Source of the DNA: Clostridium manihotivorum
GTDB lineage: Bacteria > Bacillota > Clostridia > Clostridiales > Clostridiaceae
Length of the DNA stretch: 64,000 nt
Reading direction: 5' to 3'
NCBI RefSeq assembly: GCF_004015185.1
Contig: NZ_CP025746.1
Span: forward strand, 744,001-808,000
The notes beneath the pieces were generated by a model. The model was not told where the DNA came from. It made no database searches and was given only the letters and a program-made list of their open reading frames with translations. Below are positions 30,312-39,000 of this stretch, in pieces (position 1 is the first letter of the stretch; each line of letters starts with the position of its first letter). The position numbers and the translations under genes are program-made.

Positions 30312-32104
30312 TGCTAATGATTAATATGAATGATAATGAAAAAATGAAGTGGAGCCTAAAGGAATTATATTCTTCCTTTGATGGTGAAGATTTTAAAAAT
30401 GACATGAGGCTATTGGATCAATGTATAGAGAAGTTTATATCATGGACAGAAAATAGTCTTAAGGATAATGCTGAATCTACAAAGAAATTGGAGAGTTATA
30501 TAAGTCTAATACAGGAGTATGTTGGTTTAGAGGGAAGACTTAGTAGCTTTGCCAGCCTAAGTTTTTCAGCAGATGCAAAGAATGAAGAGGCAAAAAGGTA
30601 TTTAGGTATTATAGAAAAGAAGCAAACAAAGATAACAGGAGCACAGGTTAAGTTTGCAAAATGGATAAGCAGCTTAGAAGATTTAGATAAGATAATAGAA
30701 GCTTCTAACTTATTGAAAGAGCATGAATTTTATCTCAAAGAGATAGTTTTAGAAAATAAACATATATTAAGTGAAAAAGAAGAAATTGCTATATCTAAAA
30801 TGAGATTAACTAGTTCTAGTGCGTGGTTGAAGCTTAAAAATCAATTAACTTCAAACCATAAGGTGGAAGTTGAAATAGATGGAAAGAAACAGAAGCTAGC
30901 CATAACTAAGGTGAAAAATTTATTGTTTTCAGATAATAAGGAGATAAGAAGGAAGGCTTTTTATGCTGAGCTAGAAAGTAACGATAGTATAGCAGAAGGA
31001 GTTGCTGCTTCTTTAAATGGTATAAAAGGTGAAGTATTAACTATATGTGAGCTAAAAGGATATGAATCGCCACTTAAGATGACTCTTGAAAATTCTAGAA
31101 TGGATGAAGAAACCTTAAATGTTATGCTTAAGGTTATGAAAGAAAGCTTGATAGACTTTAAGAAGTATTTTTTCAAGAAAGCTGAACTTTTAGGATATCA
31201 GGGTAAGCTTCCTTATTATGATATAATGGCACCAGTTGGAAAGAAGGATATGTTTTTTAGCTATGATGAAGCTGAAAAATTTATAATAAAGCATTTCTCA
31301 TCATTTTCAGAAGATATGGGCAACCTTGCTAAAAAAGCTTTTGACAATAGATGGATAGATGCCGAAGTAAGGGATGGGAAAAGAAGTGGTGCCTTCTGCC
31401 ATAACTTGCACTTTATAAAGGAGAGTAGAGTTCTTTGTAGCTTTGATGGAAATTTTAAAAATGTATGTACTATAGCTCATGAATTAGGTCACGCTTACCA
31501 CGGATTTGTATTACAGAAGGAAAGTATACTGAACTCATCATATCCTATGCCGCTTGCAGAAACAGCATCTATATTTGCTGAAAATATTGTAAGAAATGCA
31601 GCTTTAGAAACTGCTAATAAGGATGAAGCTCTAGTTATATTAGGAGCAGAACTTGTAAACTGTGCCAGCGTAATAGTAGATATTTATGCTAGGTTCCTAT
31701 TTGAGGACGAAGTATTTAAGAGAAGAAAAGACGGTGAGTTATCTTTAGAGGAATTAAAGGATTTAATGCTTTGGGCACAGAAAGAGGCTTATGGAGAGGC
31801 GATACTAGAGGAAACCTTCGATTCATATGCTTGGGTGCATAAGCCTCACTATTACTATGTAGGAAGAAATTATTATAATTTTCCGTATGCTTTTGGGCTC
31901 TTATTTTCTAAGGGGCTATACAAACTTTATATGGAAGAAGGAAGTGCTTTTGTTAATAAGTATAATGAAGTTCTTAGATTAACAGGGCAAGCTAATATTT
32001 ATGATGTAGCTAGATATATAGGAATAGATTTGCATGATGAATCCTTCTGGAGAGGCTCTATTGACATGGTAAAAAGAGATATAGAAAAGTTCTGCAATAT
32101 ATAA
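30311..32104 (+). CDS. pepF: M3-family oligoendopeptidase F
   Basis: 597 residues. Cytoplasmic zinc metallopeptidase that trims oligopeptides of roughly 6-20 residues. The zinc motif HELGH is at 390-394 and the third ligand Glu417 lies in ETASIFAE. The start is uncertain: GTG at 30311 has the best distance to AGGAA at 30299-30303, while ATG at 30317 or 30326 would shorten it by two or five residues. Transcribed alone; its leader can fold over the start region. Confidence 0.93.
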   Translation: MLMINMNDNEKMKWSLKELYSSFDGEDFKNDMRLLDQCIEKFISWTENSLKDNAESTKKLESYISLIQEYVGLEGRLSSFASLSFSADAKNEEAKRYLGIIEKKQTKITGAQVKFAKWISSLEDLDKIIEASNLLKEHEFYLKEIVLENKHILSEKEEIAISKMRLTSSSAWLKLKNQLTSNHKVEVEIDGKKQKLAITKVKNLLFSDNKEIRRKAFYAELESNDSIAEGVAASLNGIKGEVLTICELKGYESPLKMTLENSRMDEETLNVMLKVMKESLIDFKKYFFKKAELLGYQGKLPYYDIMAPVGKKDMFFSYDEAEKFIIKHFSSFSEDMGNLAKKAFDNRWIDAEVRDGKRSGAFCHNLHFIKESRVLCSFDGNFKNVCTIAHELGHAYHGFVLQKESILNSSYPMPLAETASIFAENIVRNAALETANKDEALVILGAELVNCASVIVDIYARFLFEDEVFKRRKDGELSLEELKDLMLWAQKEAYGEAILEETFDSYAWVHKPHYYYVGRNYYNFPYAFGLLFSKGLYKLYMEEGSAFVNKYNEVLRLTGQANIYDVARYIGIDLHDESFWRGSIDMVKRDIEKFCNI

Positions 32105-32392
32105 AGATGATCATATAATTTTATTATATTTAAAATTTAACCATTAGATTTTTGGCTTAAATATTTATGGTATTTAACATTTGGATTAATAACAAAGTAA
32201 ATAAATATATTGTAAAATAAAAACAGTAAGGTAAAATAATATTGAGTTCCTTTTTATTCTTTGTGAATTTATAGCAAAGGTAAAGTTATGAATTGCTTAA
32301 AAGTGTTTAAAGAGATAATAACAAGAAAAAAATCATATTCAACTGCCAAAGTTTTTTCATATGTATTTGGAAAGGCAGATGAGTAAAAAAAT
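32105..32392. other. Gene-free AT-rich spacer
   Basis: No gene and no strong terminator seen after the peptidase gene. A hairpin CTGCC...GGCAG (about 32344-32379) shares GGCAGATGAG with the repeat-like sequence near 30070. Confidence 0.5.
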
Positions 32393-32420
32393 TTGACTGT
32401 ATAAATCGTTTTTTTAATGT
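32393..32420 (+). promoter_or_regulatory. Promoter of the signal peptidase gene
   Basis: TTGACT (32393-32398) and TAATGT (32415-32420) with 16 bases between. Confidence 0.5.
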
Positions 32421-32443
32421 AATATTTAAGTATGGGAGGATGT

Positions 32444-33028
32444 ATGATCGATAAGAAGAAGGTATTTAAAGAGATTATGGGATGGGTTTACCCAATAATA
32501 GGAGCACTTATCCTAGTAACCATACTTGATACTAAAGTGTTTGCAATGGTACAGGTACAGCAGAGATCAATGGAAAATACACTTGAGAATGGTCAAGAAT
32601 TACTTATAGATAAGATAACTTATGATTTTAAAGAACCAAAAAGAGGAGACATAATAATATTCTTAGAAGATAAGAGTAGGGATAAAGCTTTATCAGATTT
32701 CAAGATATTTCTAGATGATTTGTTCAATCGTAAGGATATACGCCTAGTAAAGCGTGTAATAGGAGTACCTGGAGATGAAATAGACCTTAAAGATGGATGT
32801 GTCTATGTTAATGGTAACAAACTAGCAGAGAATTATGCTCAAGGTAATACAGAAAAGCAGCAGATAAACTTTCCTTTAAAAGTATCAAAGGGTAAGCTAT
32901 TCGTGCTAGGAGATAATAGAGAAGTTAGTATAGATAGCAGATCCTTTGGTCTTATTGACGAAAATCAGGTTGAAGGAAAAGCCAGACTTAGAATATGGCC
33001 TTTAGATAAGGTAAGCACAATAAAGTAA
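32444..33028 (+). CDS. lepB: Type I signal peptidase
   Basis: 194 residues, the SipS-like Gram-positive type with one N-terminal membrane anchor (about 15-37). It cleaves signal peptides of exported proteins at the outer membrane face. Catalytic Ser42 is in RSMENTL and Lys103 in RLVKRVIGVPGDE; the box E motif VLGDNREVSIDSR is present. The ATG at 32444 has GGGAGG at 32434-32439; an upstream in-frame ATG at 32432 overlaps that site. Confidence 0.95.
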   Translation: MIDKKKVFKEIMGWVYPIIGALILVTILDTKVFAMVQVQQRSMENTLENGQELLIDKITYDFKEPKRGDIIIFLEDKSRDKALSDFKIFLDDLFNRKDIRLVKRVIGVPGDEIDLKDGCVYVNGNKLAENYAQGNTEKQQINFPLKVSKGKLFVLGDNREVSIDSRSFGLIDENQVEGKARLRIWPLDKVSTIK

Positions 33029-33030
33029 TA

Positions 33031-33068
33031 AACAAACCACTGAAAGGGTATACTCTCAGTGGTTTGTT
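33031..33068. terminator. Bidirectional terminator
   Basis: AAACCACTGA pairs with TCAGTGGTTT; serves the signal peptidase gene and the convergent DUF4179 gene. The same stem (CCACTGA/TCAGTGG) recurs at 35112-35137. Confidence 0.9.
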
Positions 33069-33069
33069 T

Positions 33070-34446
33070 CTATTTTAAGTCAATTTCTAATGGAGCTCCT
33101 TGAGATAAGGTCTTATAAAATGGAAAAGTTACGTTATATCCATAAGTTTTACTATTATCAATATTGTCATATTCTAAAATATATGAGTCTTTTTCCTTTG
33201 AGTTAGGATCTTTATAAAATTTAATATAATCATGGTGAATATACATTTCCAGATTATCTCCATGTTTTTCAGCTAGGTTAATAGGATAGTAAGCTTTTAA
33301 TAAGTTTTTAGGATCATCTAGGTTAAAGTGAAATTTAATATTGTCAGAGTTTTTTTCTATTTTATTGATTTTTATAGTTCCAATATTATCTACGTGGAAG
33401 CTTCTTAATGTGGCTAAGTCACGAGCTTTTTGGAAGTCTTCGGGTATTGAAATTACTTGCTTATCATCTCTAATGGCATCAGATCTATTGGTTAACGAAG
33501 TGTAAATATAAAGTTTCTTTGCATCTTTTTCAACTTTGGTGAAATCTGTTATATAATATCCACTGTCATCAGATCTTGCACCAAAATTATTATATATTCT
33601 CCCTTTGTCATCAAATAGGTAGAATTCAAAATCCATGGGATCCTTATCACCCTTTGCTAAAGAGAACTTAATTGAAGTGTTCAAAGGACTTATTTTTAAC
33701 CTATCAATCTTTACAGTATCTATATTGCCCAATTTTATTTTCCCTGGACTATTTTTTGTTATGGTACTTCTTATGGTACTTTCTCTAGATACAGGAACTA
33801 AAAATTTTACGTACAAATTGGGGATTTCTTGGTTTCTTATAATTAAGTTCATATCTAGTCTTTTAGGAACTTTCTTTGCAGGAGCAACTTCAAGTTTAGT
33901 TACTATCAATGTAGTATCATCATTTAAAATCGTAGAGTCATTATCAGAGCCCATAAATATGAAACTACCATTTGATACTAATGGAGAAACATTAAAGTTA
34001 TTTACTTTTTTATCATTTTTATCTTTATTTTTATTTAATCCAGGCTTAAAGATTCTAAGTGCTACCATGACATTTTCATCATCGGCCATAAGTTTGTCTA
34101 TGGTGAATTTGTATCCATCCTTTTCTTGGCTTAAACCTATATAACTAGAGAAGTCTTTAAATTCATTATAATATCCAAGCTTTTCATATAGGGAATCTAT
34201 TAAGGGAATACTTTCTATAAAAGGATCAGCAAAAGCAGGTTTTACAGAAAAGGTTCCGATGGTTATTATAAGTGCCAATGAAGCAGCTATATAAGCATAT
34301 TTCTTTTTGTTATTAGTTTTGATCTTTTTCCTGAAGTTATTTTTGATATTTTTTATCTCTATGTCAGTTAGAGCTGCGTCTATATTTTCATAATCATCTT
34401 CGTCAAAAGATGAGGAGTTTAATATTTCATATATATTGTCACTCAT
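33070..34446 (-). CDS. Membrane-anchored DUF4179 protein, probable anti-sigma factor
   Basis: 458 residues: an acidic N-terminal cytoplasmic part (about 1-46), one membrane helix (about 48-66, AYIAASLALIITIGTFSV) and a large extracellular beta-rich part that begins with the DUF4179 domain. The gene overlaps the upstream ECF sigma gene by eight bases, a standard sigma/anti-sigma pairing, so it probably holds that sigma factor at the membrane. The signal it senses is unknown. Confidence 0.8.
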   Translation of the reverse strand: MSDNIYEILNSSSFDEDDYENIDAALTDIEIKNIKNNFRKKIKTNNKKKYAYIAASLALIITIGTFSVKPAFADPFIESIPLIDSLYEKLGYYNEFKDFSSYIGLSQEKDGYKFTIDKLMADDENVMVALRIFKPGLNKNKDKNDKKVNNFNVSPLVSNGSFIFMGSDNDSTILNDDTTLIVTKLEVAPAKKVPKRLDMNLIIRNQEIPNLYVKFLVPVSRESTIRSTITKNSPGKIKLGNIDTVKIDRLKISPLNTSIKFSLAKGDKDPMDFEFYLFDDKGRIYNNFGARSDDSGYYITDFTKVEKDAKKLYIYTSLTNRSDAIRDDKQVISIPEDFQKARDLATLRSFHVDNIGTIKINKIEKNSDNIKFHFNLDDPKNLLKAYYPINLAEKHGDNLEMYIHHDYIKFYKDPNSKEKDSYILEYDNIDNSKTYGYNVTFPFYKTLSQGAPLEIDLK

Positions 34447-35005
34447 TTATGATACCTCCATAAAAATCATTTATTTGTTTCTTTAGCTGCTTCTTTCCTC
34501 TAAATATTCTATTGTCTACAGAAGATCTAGATAAATCTAAAGCTAGGCATATTTCATTGATGCTTTCACCCATAAGATACCTTCTTATAAAGATATCTTT
34601 GTCAGGATAAGACATGGTACTTATGATATCTAAAAGTTCTTTATTACTTTCCTTAGCTAGTATCTCAACTTCAGTACTTTTCTCATCTATAAGGGTTACA
34701 TCTTCAATATCACAGTTATTTTTAAGCTTTGACAACTTTCTTTTATAATCAATAGCATTGTACTTACTAACTGCAATTAGCCATGAAGTAAACTTTGCTT
34801 CTTCTGCTTTGTAGGAGGTTATATTATTCCAAATCTTTAGTAATACATCATTTAAACATTCCATACAGTCCTCTCTATGATCTATTCCGATTACAGAGAC
34901 TATTACCTTAAATATCAAATTTGAATAGTTATCAACAACGTAGTCTAGTGCAGAAGGATTCTTTTTAATTAGCTGGTCAATAAAGTTCTCACTAGTGATT
35001 TTCAT
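34439..35005 (-). CDS. ECF-type RNA polymerase sigma factor
   Basis: 188 residues with sigma region 2 (about 15-85; the CLNDVLLKIWNNITSYK segment is the DxxxxxFxxxW-like core) and region 4 (about 130-180; ICLALDLSRSSVDNRIFRGKK helix-turn-helix). The ATG at 35005 follows AAGGAAGGTG; an upstream ATG at 35023 is before that site. It directs a small regulon, often including itself and its partner, the overlapping DUF4179 gene. Confidence 0.9.
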   Translation of the reverse strand: MKITSENFIDQLIKKNPSALDYVVDNYSNLIFKVIVSVIGIDHREDCMECLNDVLLKIWNNITSYKAEEAKFTSWLIAVSKYNAIDYKRKLSKLKNNCDIEDVTLIDEKSTEVEILAKESNKELLDIISTMSYPDKDIFIRRYLMGESINEICLALDLSRSSVDNRIFRGKKQLKKQINDFYGGIINE

Positions 35006-35103
35006 ATTGCACCTTCCTTTCATATATATCTACGAAGCTACATATTATAATCTCTCATAAAATTTAACAATTTATATTTTATAACAATTACATATAGGTG
35101 CAT

Positions 35104-35143
35104 ATAAAAAACCACTGAAAGTGTAAACTCTCAGTGGCTTTTT
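35104..35143 (-). terminator. Terminator after the CBS-domain gene
   Basis: CCACTGA pairs with TCAGTGG and the minus strand continues with six T. Nearly the same hairpin as at 33031. Confidence 0.85.
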
Positions 35144-35160
35144 ATTAATATTTTGAACTT

Positions 35161-35589
35161 TTAGAAGCCTGAATTACCAGGTTGAGATATATCGCTTAGT
35201 GAATGACCAGCTTTTTCATCTGCTTTTGGTTCTGTAGCTAAGTCACCAAGGGCTACTATTCCAACCACTCTTTCATTTTCTACTATTGGAATTCTTCTTA
35301 TTTGTTGTTGGCTCATTATTCTTGAAATGTCTTCTACACTCATATCAGGTGAAGCTGTTACTGGGTTGTTTGTCATAACACTATTAACTGTTTCATGAGT
35401 AGTATCAGCGCCAGAAGAAACAGCTCTTAAAGTTATATCTCTATCAGTAACTATACCGACAAGTCTATCACCAGAACATACTGGAATTGAGCCTATATTG
35501 TATTCCTTCATTAGGATAGCAGCTCTTTCTACAGTATCATTAGGTGCTACGCTTACTAAAGATTTGCTCATTATATCTCTTGCTTTCAT
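35161..35589 (-). CDS. CBS-domain pair protein
   Basis: 142 residues made almost entirely of two CBS motifs (about 7-60 and 72-125), each with the GIVTDRD- or GIVALGD-type end that binds adenine nucleotides. Stand-alone CBS pairs act as energy or nucleotide sensors for partner proteins; the partner is unknown. Resembles B. subtilis YkuL/YhcV-type proteins. AGGTAGGTG lies before the ATG. Single gene. Confidence 0.9.
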   Translation of the reverse strand: MKARDIMSKSLVSVAPNDTVERAAILMKEYNIGSIPVCSGDRLVGIVTDRDITLRAVSSGADTTHETVNSVMTNNPVTASPDMSVEDISRIMSQQQIRRIPIVENERVVGIVALGDLATEPKADEKAGHSLSDISQPGNSGF

Positions 35590-35756
35590 AAAAAAACACC
35601 TACCTTCAATTAAATTTCAACATTAGTATTTCCTTAAAAATAAAAAATTACTATAGTGTTTTTAAAAATATGAGATAGGTATGGAACTTTTAATTTAATG
35701 ATTTGTAACAATAAGTATATATTCTATATATTTCTAAAAAAAATATACCACCGATG

Positions 35757-35786
35757 TTTACATTTTCTATATTAAACAATCTTTAT
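35757..35786 (+). promoter_or_regulatory. TTTACA/CTTTAT promoter of the holin gene
   Basis: TTTACA (35757-35762), 18 bases, CTTTAT (35781-35786). The sigma gene at 40600 has the same arrangement (TTTACATTTT, same spacing, CTTTATATA) and the endolysin gene a TTTACA with CTTTTT. TTTACA is the known -35 of promoters served by the UviA/TcdR/BotR/TetR sigma group. Confidence 0.65.
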
Positions 35787-35818
35787 ATAGTATATGAGAT
35801 ATTAAAGGAGGTGATTTT

Positions 35819-36013
35819 ATGGAAAATGAAATTTTAAGGTTACTTGCAACTCAAGGGGCATTTGCACTACTTTTCTGCTACCTATTATTTTATGTATTAA
35901 AGGAAAATAGTAAAAGAGAAGGTAATTATCAAAATATAATTCAGGAGTTGACGGGTACATTACCAATTATTAAAGGAGACATAGAAGAAATAAAAGAAAA
36001 GTTTATAAAGTGA
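35819..36013 (+). CDS. UviB/BhlA-type small holin
   Basis: 64 residues: a short N-terminus, one membrane helix (about 10-29, [18 protein letters not shown]) and a charged helical tail ending in a coiled-coil-like [14 protein letters not shown]. This is the layout of BhlA/UviB holins found with bacteriocins and defective prophages; holins make membrane pores that let endolysins reach the wall. AAGGAGGTG lies eight bases before the ATG. Its promoter resembles those of the UviA/TcdR sigma group, and the cognate-looking sigma gene lies at 40076-40600. Confidence 0.85.
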   Translation: MENEILRLLATQGAFALLFCYLLFYVLKENSKREGNYQNIIQELTGTLPIIKGDIEEIKEKFIK

Positions 36014-36149
36014 ATGGTTGTAGAATTTTGCTAGAAAGTTCAGATAGTCAAAAGCTTATAGTAGAAACATGTAATGAATTATAGGATTTGGAGTAACACC
36101 AGACAGCAAACAATCAATATGAATAATAAATTAGGAGGAAAATGATAAT

Positions 36150-37364
36150 ATGATTAATCAATTAGATTCACAATTTTTGCAAGTAAATAGTACTGACGAT
36201 CTACAAGAAATAATAAACTATGCATTATCTCATGGAATAAGAGGCATTTCTTTTAGTCCAAATGCAACAATAAAATTAAATTCCAGCATTATTATAGATT
36301 ATACAAACATTACTGATACAAATGGATTACTTTTTGAGGGGAATGGCTCATCAATATATTGCCAAGCTAATTCTCAATTTTGTTTTGTGGTAAAAGGAAA
36401 AGGAACGCAATATCCTCAATTAGTTAAGAACACCACATTTAGAAATTTCAACTTTTACACAGATAGTAGTGCTAGAGGTGGTGGAATATCCATCATTAAT
36501 AGTAGTCAGACTTTAATAGAACGTTGTTATTTTAATGGATTTTGGAATGCAGTAGATGTTAGATATAGTGCTGAACTTCAAATTAGAAATTGTGGTGGAG
36601 AAGGAAATGATGTAGGAGTATATACGCTACATTGTAGAGATAGTAAATTTACTGATTTGCATTATTGGGGAGGTAGCCATGGATTATTTCTAGATGGAAC
36701 TTTAGATGTTGCTTGGGATGGAGGAGCTTGTCTAAATGGGATTACAGCTAATATAATGAGTAAGTATGGAATTTATTTAAAGGGGCAATACACACCTCAA
36801 TTAAACAATTTAGTATTAGAGACTTGTGATACTGGAATTCAAATAGAAAGTTCACAGTATGGAAATATAAATAATGCATTTTTAGGTCCAAATACTAGTT
36901 ATTCTATTTATTCTACAAATTATAGTGGTGGAGCAAATAACGATTTTTGGATTTTAAATAACATTAACGGACAAACCCAAATGAGATTATCTAAAATGAA
37001 TTTTAGTAGTTTTAGTGATATAACTTTATTAAGTGTTTCTAAATCTGTAACTGGAGGAGCCTTAACATTTGATTCTTGTGAAGATTGTAATACTACTAAT
37101 ATAAGCATTAAAAGTTTTACAACCCCTCATGGGATACTAAACACTGGATCAACTTATGGATTATTTAATAATATATCTTCATTTGGAACAGGCAATGGTA
37201 TGTTTGTTGATATAGGAAATGGTAGTGTTGTAATTGATAATCTTATGGTAGGACAAAGTAATACTAATGGACTTGGTGTTAATGGCTATGGAAGCCCTAG
37301 TTTGGTTAAATATACTTATTATAAACCTGTAAGCGGAGTTTTAACCAGGTTTACAAATAACTAG
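36150..37364 (+). CDS. Right-handed beta-helix protein, no signal peptide
   Basis: 404 residues rich in Asn, Gly, Ser and Thr with repeated short strand motifs (for example LIERCYFNGFWNAVDV, GIYLKGQYTPQLNNLVLETC), typical of pectin-lyase-like parallel beta-helices such as phage tailspikes, polysaccharide lyases and surface proteins. There is no signal peptide, membrane helix or wall anchor, so it would stay in the cytoplasm unless released by lysis. AGGAGG lies 11 bases before the ATG. It follows the holin gene by 136 bases without a terminator and is probably co-transcribed. The activity is unknown; polysaccharide binding or cleavage is the most likely guess. Confidence 0.75.
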   Translation: MINQLDSQFLQVNSTDDLQEIINYALSHGIRGISFSPNATIKLNSSIIIDYTNITDTNGLLFEGNGSSIYCQANSQFCFVVKGKGTQYPQLVKNTTFRNFNFYTDSSARGGGISIINSSQTLIERCYFNGFWNAVDVRYSAELQIRNCGGEGNDVGVYTLHCRDSKFTDLHYWGGSHGLFLDGTLDVAWDGGACLNGITANIMSKYGIYLKGQYTPQLNNLVLETCDTGIQIESSQYGNINNAFLGPNTSYSIYSTNYSGGANNDFWILNNINGQTQMRLSKMNFSSFSDITLLSVSKSVTGGALTFDSCEDCNTTNISIKSFTTPHGILNTGSTYGLFNNISSFGTGNGMFVDIGNGSVVIDNLMVGQSNTNGLGVNGYGSPSLVKYTYYKPVSGVLTRFTNN

Positions 37365-37474
37365 TTACTGATTAAATGGAAAATAATATTGTATTATTAG
37401 ACAAAATGCCATAGGAGAAGTAGGCAGTACAGCAACTACAATATTCTCAAAAAAAATAACTTCTATTATGATTA

Positions 37475-37531
37475 AAGAGGGCTGTCGCACTAAACAATTA
37501 GTGCACAGCTCTTTTCCGCATAAAAGATGGA
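37475..37531 (-). mobile_element. Solo end of an IS1182-type element
   Basis: GGGCTGTCGCACTAAACAAT followed by TAGTGCACAGCTC and GCATAAAA matches the right end of the complete element (reverse complement of about 8167-8214) with a few differences. No transposase sequence follows, so it is a remnant or internally deleted copy. Fragmentary similarity continues for about 25 bases. Confidence 0.8.
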
Positions 37532-38105
37532 TCTAGCGCTCTTTGTAATTGGGAACTTACAATTCATATTAGGTTTATTGCAAATTTAGGGATGAATAAG
37601 ATAGTCCAAGGAAGATGATGAAGATTGTGCTATGTTTTTTTATTTTTAAATACAATGTTAATTAAATATTGAGATTATGTAACATTACTTTAAAACAATG
37701 TAATATTAATGCAAGATAATTAAACACATGATTACTAAGTTGATTTACAAAAAGAGATATGTTATAATTTAAAATGTGAAATATGTAAAATTATAACTAA
37801 TTAATGTTATTTTTAAAATTTATAATATTGCAGTACATAGCAACTAAGATGTCAATTGTATTTTATAATGATGATTATATTAAAGTATAATATAGACTAA
37901 AAACTATCTTAAATAAATTGTTTGTGGTGTGCTGCGGTATAAAGCTGCTGTTAGTGGCTAGTATATAACTAGTGGTTAGATTGGAAGCTGCATGATTTAA
38001 GCAATATAAAACATTAATGCTATAAAAAATTAAATTAAGTAGCTATATATATATCATACTTGGAAAGTAATGAGATTTTAATTTTCATGGAAGGAGAATT
38101 AACTT
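37532..38105. other. Gene-free AT-rich spacer
   Basis: No gene supported on either strand. A TTTACA at 37744 lacks a properly spaced -10 of the CTTT type. The ribosome site of the lipoprotein gene (AAGGAG) is at the right end. Confidence 0.5.
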
Positions 38106-38828
38106 ATGAAAAGGCGAATAATATCAATCGGATTGATTTTCACAATGGTGTTTTTTTCAGGATGTAGCAATGGAAAAGAAAATAAGGGGCAAACAAATAC
38201 AAAAGAAACTCAAGAAGCTTCAAAACAATCTGATTCCAATGATAGTACAAAAAGCCAGGAAACTTCAAAAGATGATTCATCAAATACAACAAAGCAAGGT
38301 AGCGACGATTCAACTGCTAATACTAGCACTGGAAATAACAAAGCACAGACCAAACCGGAGTCTCAGCAAAAACAGAAATCACAGAATACTCAGCAGCCGG
38401 AAAAAGGAAAGACAGAAACTTCAACTGAAAGTAATAAGTCAAAACAAATATATATGGGAAATTGGGTTGTAAAGAAGTATTTAGCATCTAGTTCTATTTC
38501 GACATTTAGTCAAGATGATATTAATAATATGATTGGAAAGAATCTAACTTTCGCACAAGAAAAAGCAAATAGCTTTAAGGAAAGTGTAAGTGATTTAAAT
38601 ATTATAATGAATAATCCTGTATATGAAGAGTCTAGAGTAGAAAAGAATAGCTTCGAAGAAGATAATAAGAATAGAGTAACTTTTGAAAAGTTGGGTATAT
38701 CAAGTGATTATATTACTGCAGTAAATATTAAAGATACAAAAGGTAATTCTTGTTTAATATATATTAAAGATGATAACACCTTAATTTTAGTTGGTGGTGG
38801 AGCTTACTTTCAACTAGATAGAATTTAG
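38106..38828 (+). CDS. Lipoprotein with low-complexity linker
   Basis: 240 residues. A signal peptide ends in the lipobox FFSGC (Cys about 20). Residues about 22-113 are a Ser/Thr/Gln/Lys/Asn-rich unstructured linker; the C-terminal 120 residues (from YMGNWVVKKY) form a small globular domain of unknown family, with a design like other clostridial MGNW-type lipocalin-like lipoproteins. AAGGAG precedes the ATG. It lies between the beta-helix and endolysin genes; no link to them beyond position is visible. Confidence 0.8.
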   Translation: MKRRIISIGLIFTMVFFSGCSNGKENKGQTNTKETQEASKQSDSNDSTKSQETSKDDSSNTTKQGSDDSTANTSTGNNKAQTKPESQQKQKSQNTQQPEKGKTETSTESNKSKQIYMGNWVVKKYLASSSISTFSQDDINNMIGKNLTFAQEKANSFKESVSDLNIIMNNPVYEESRVEKNSFEEDNKNRVTFEKLGISSDYITAVNIKDTKGNSCLIYIKDDNTLILVGGGAYFQLDRI

Positions 38829-38838
38829 TGTGAATATA

Positions 38839-38878
38839 TATAAAGAGCAGATTATTTAAATCTGCTCTTTATATAATT
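38839..38878. terminator. Bidirectional terminator
   Basis: AAAGAGCAGATT pairs with AATCTGCTCTTT around ATTTA; located between the lipoprotein gene and the convergent endolysin gene. Confidence 0.85.
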
Positions 38879-39000
38879 TTATATCTTAATGATATATTGT
38901 ATAGTTGATTATTAGGTTGTTGTGCGTGAGTATATCCATATTAATAAGTTTATAATATATACATAGAACTTAGAAATGATAAATGTATTATTATGAGATA

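Noticed and set aside
37744..37766. TTTACA followed by GTTATA as a further promoter of the special sigma factor
   Set aside because: The spacing is only 11 bases and no gene starts nearby.
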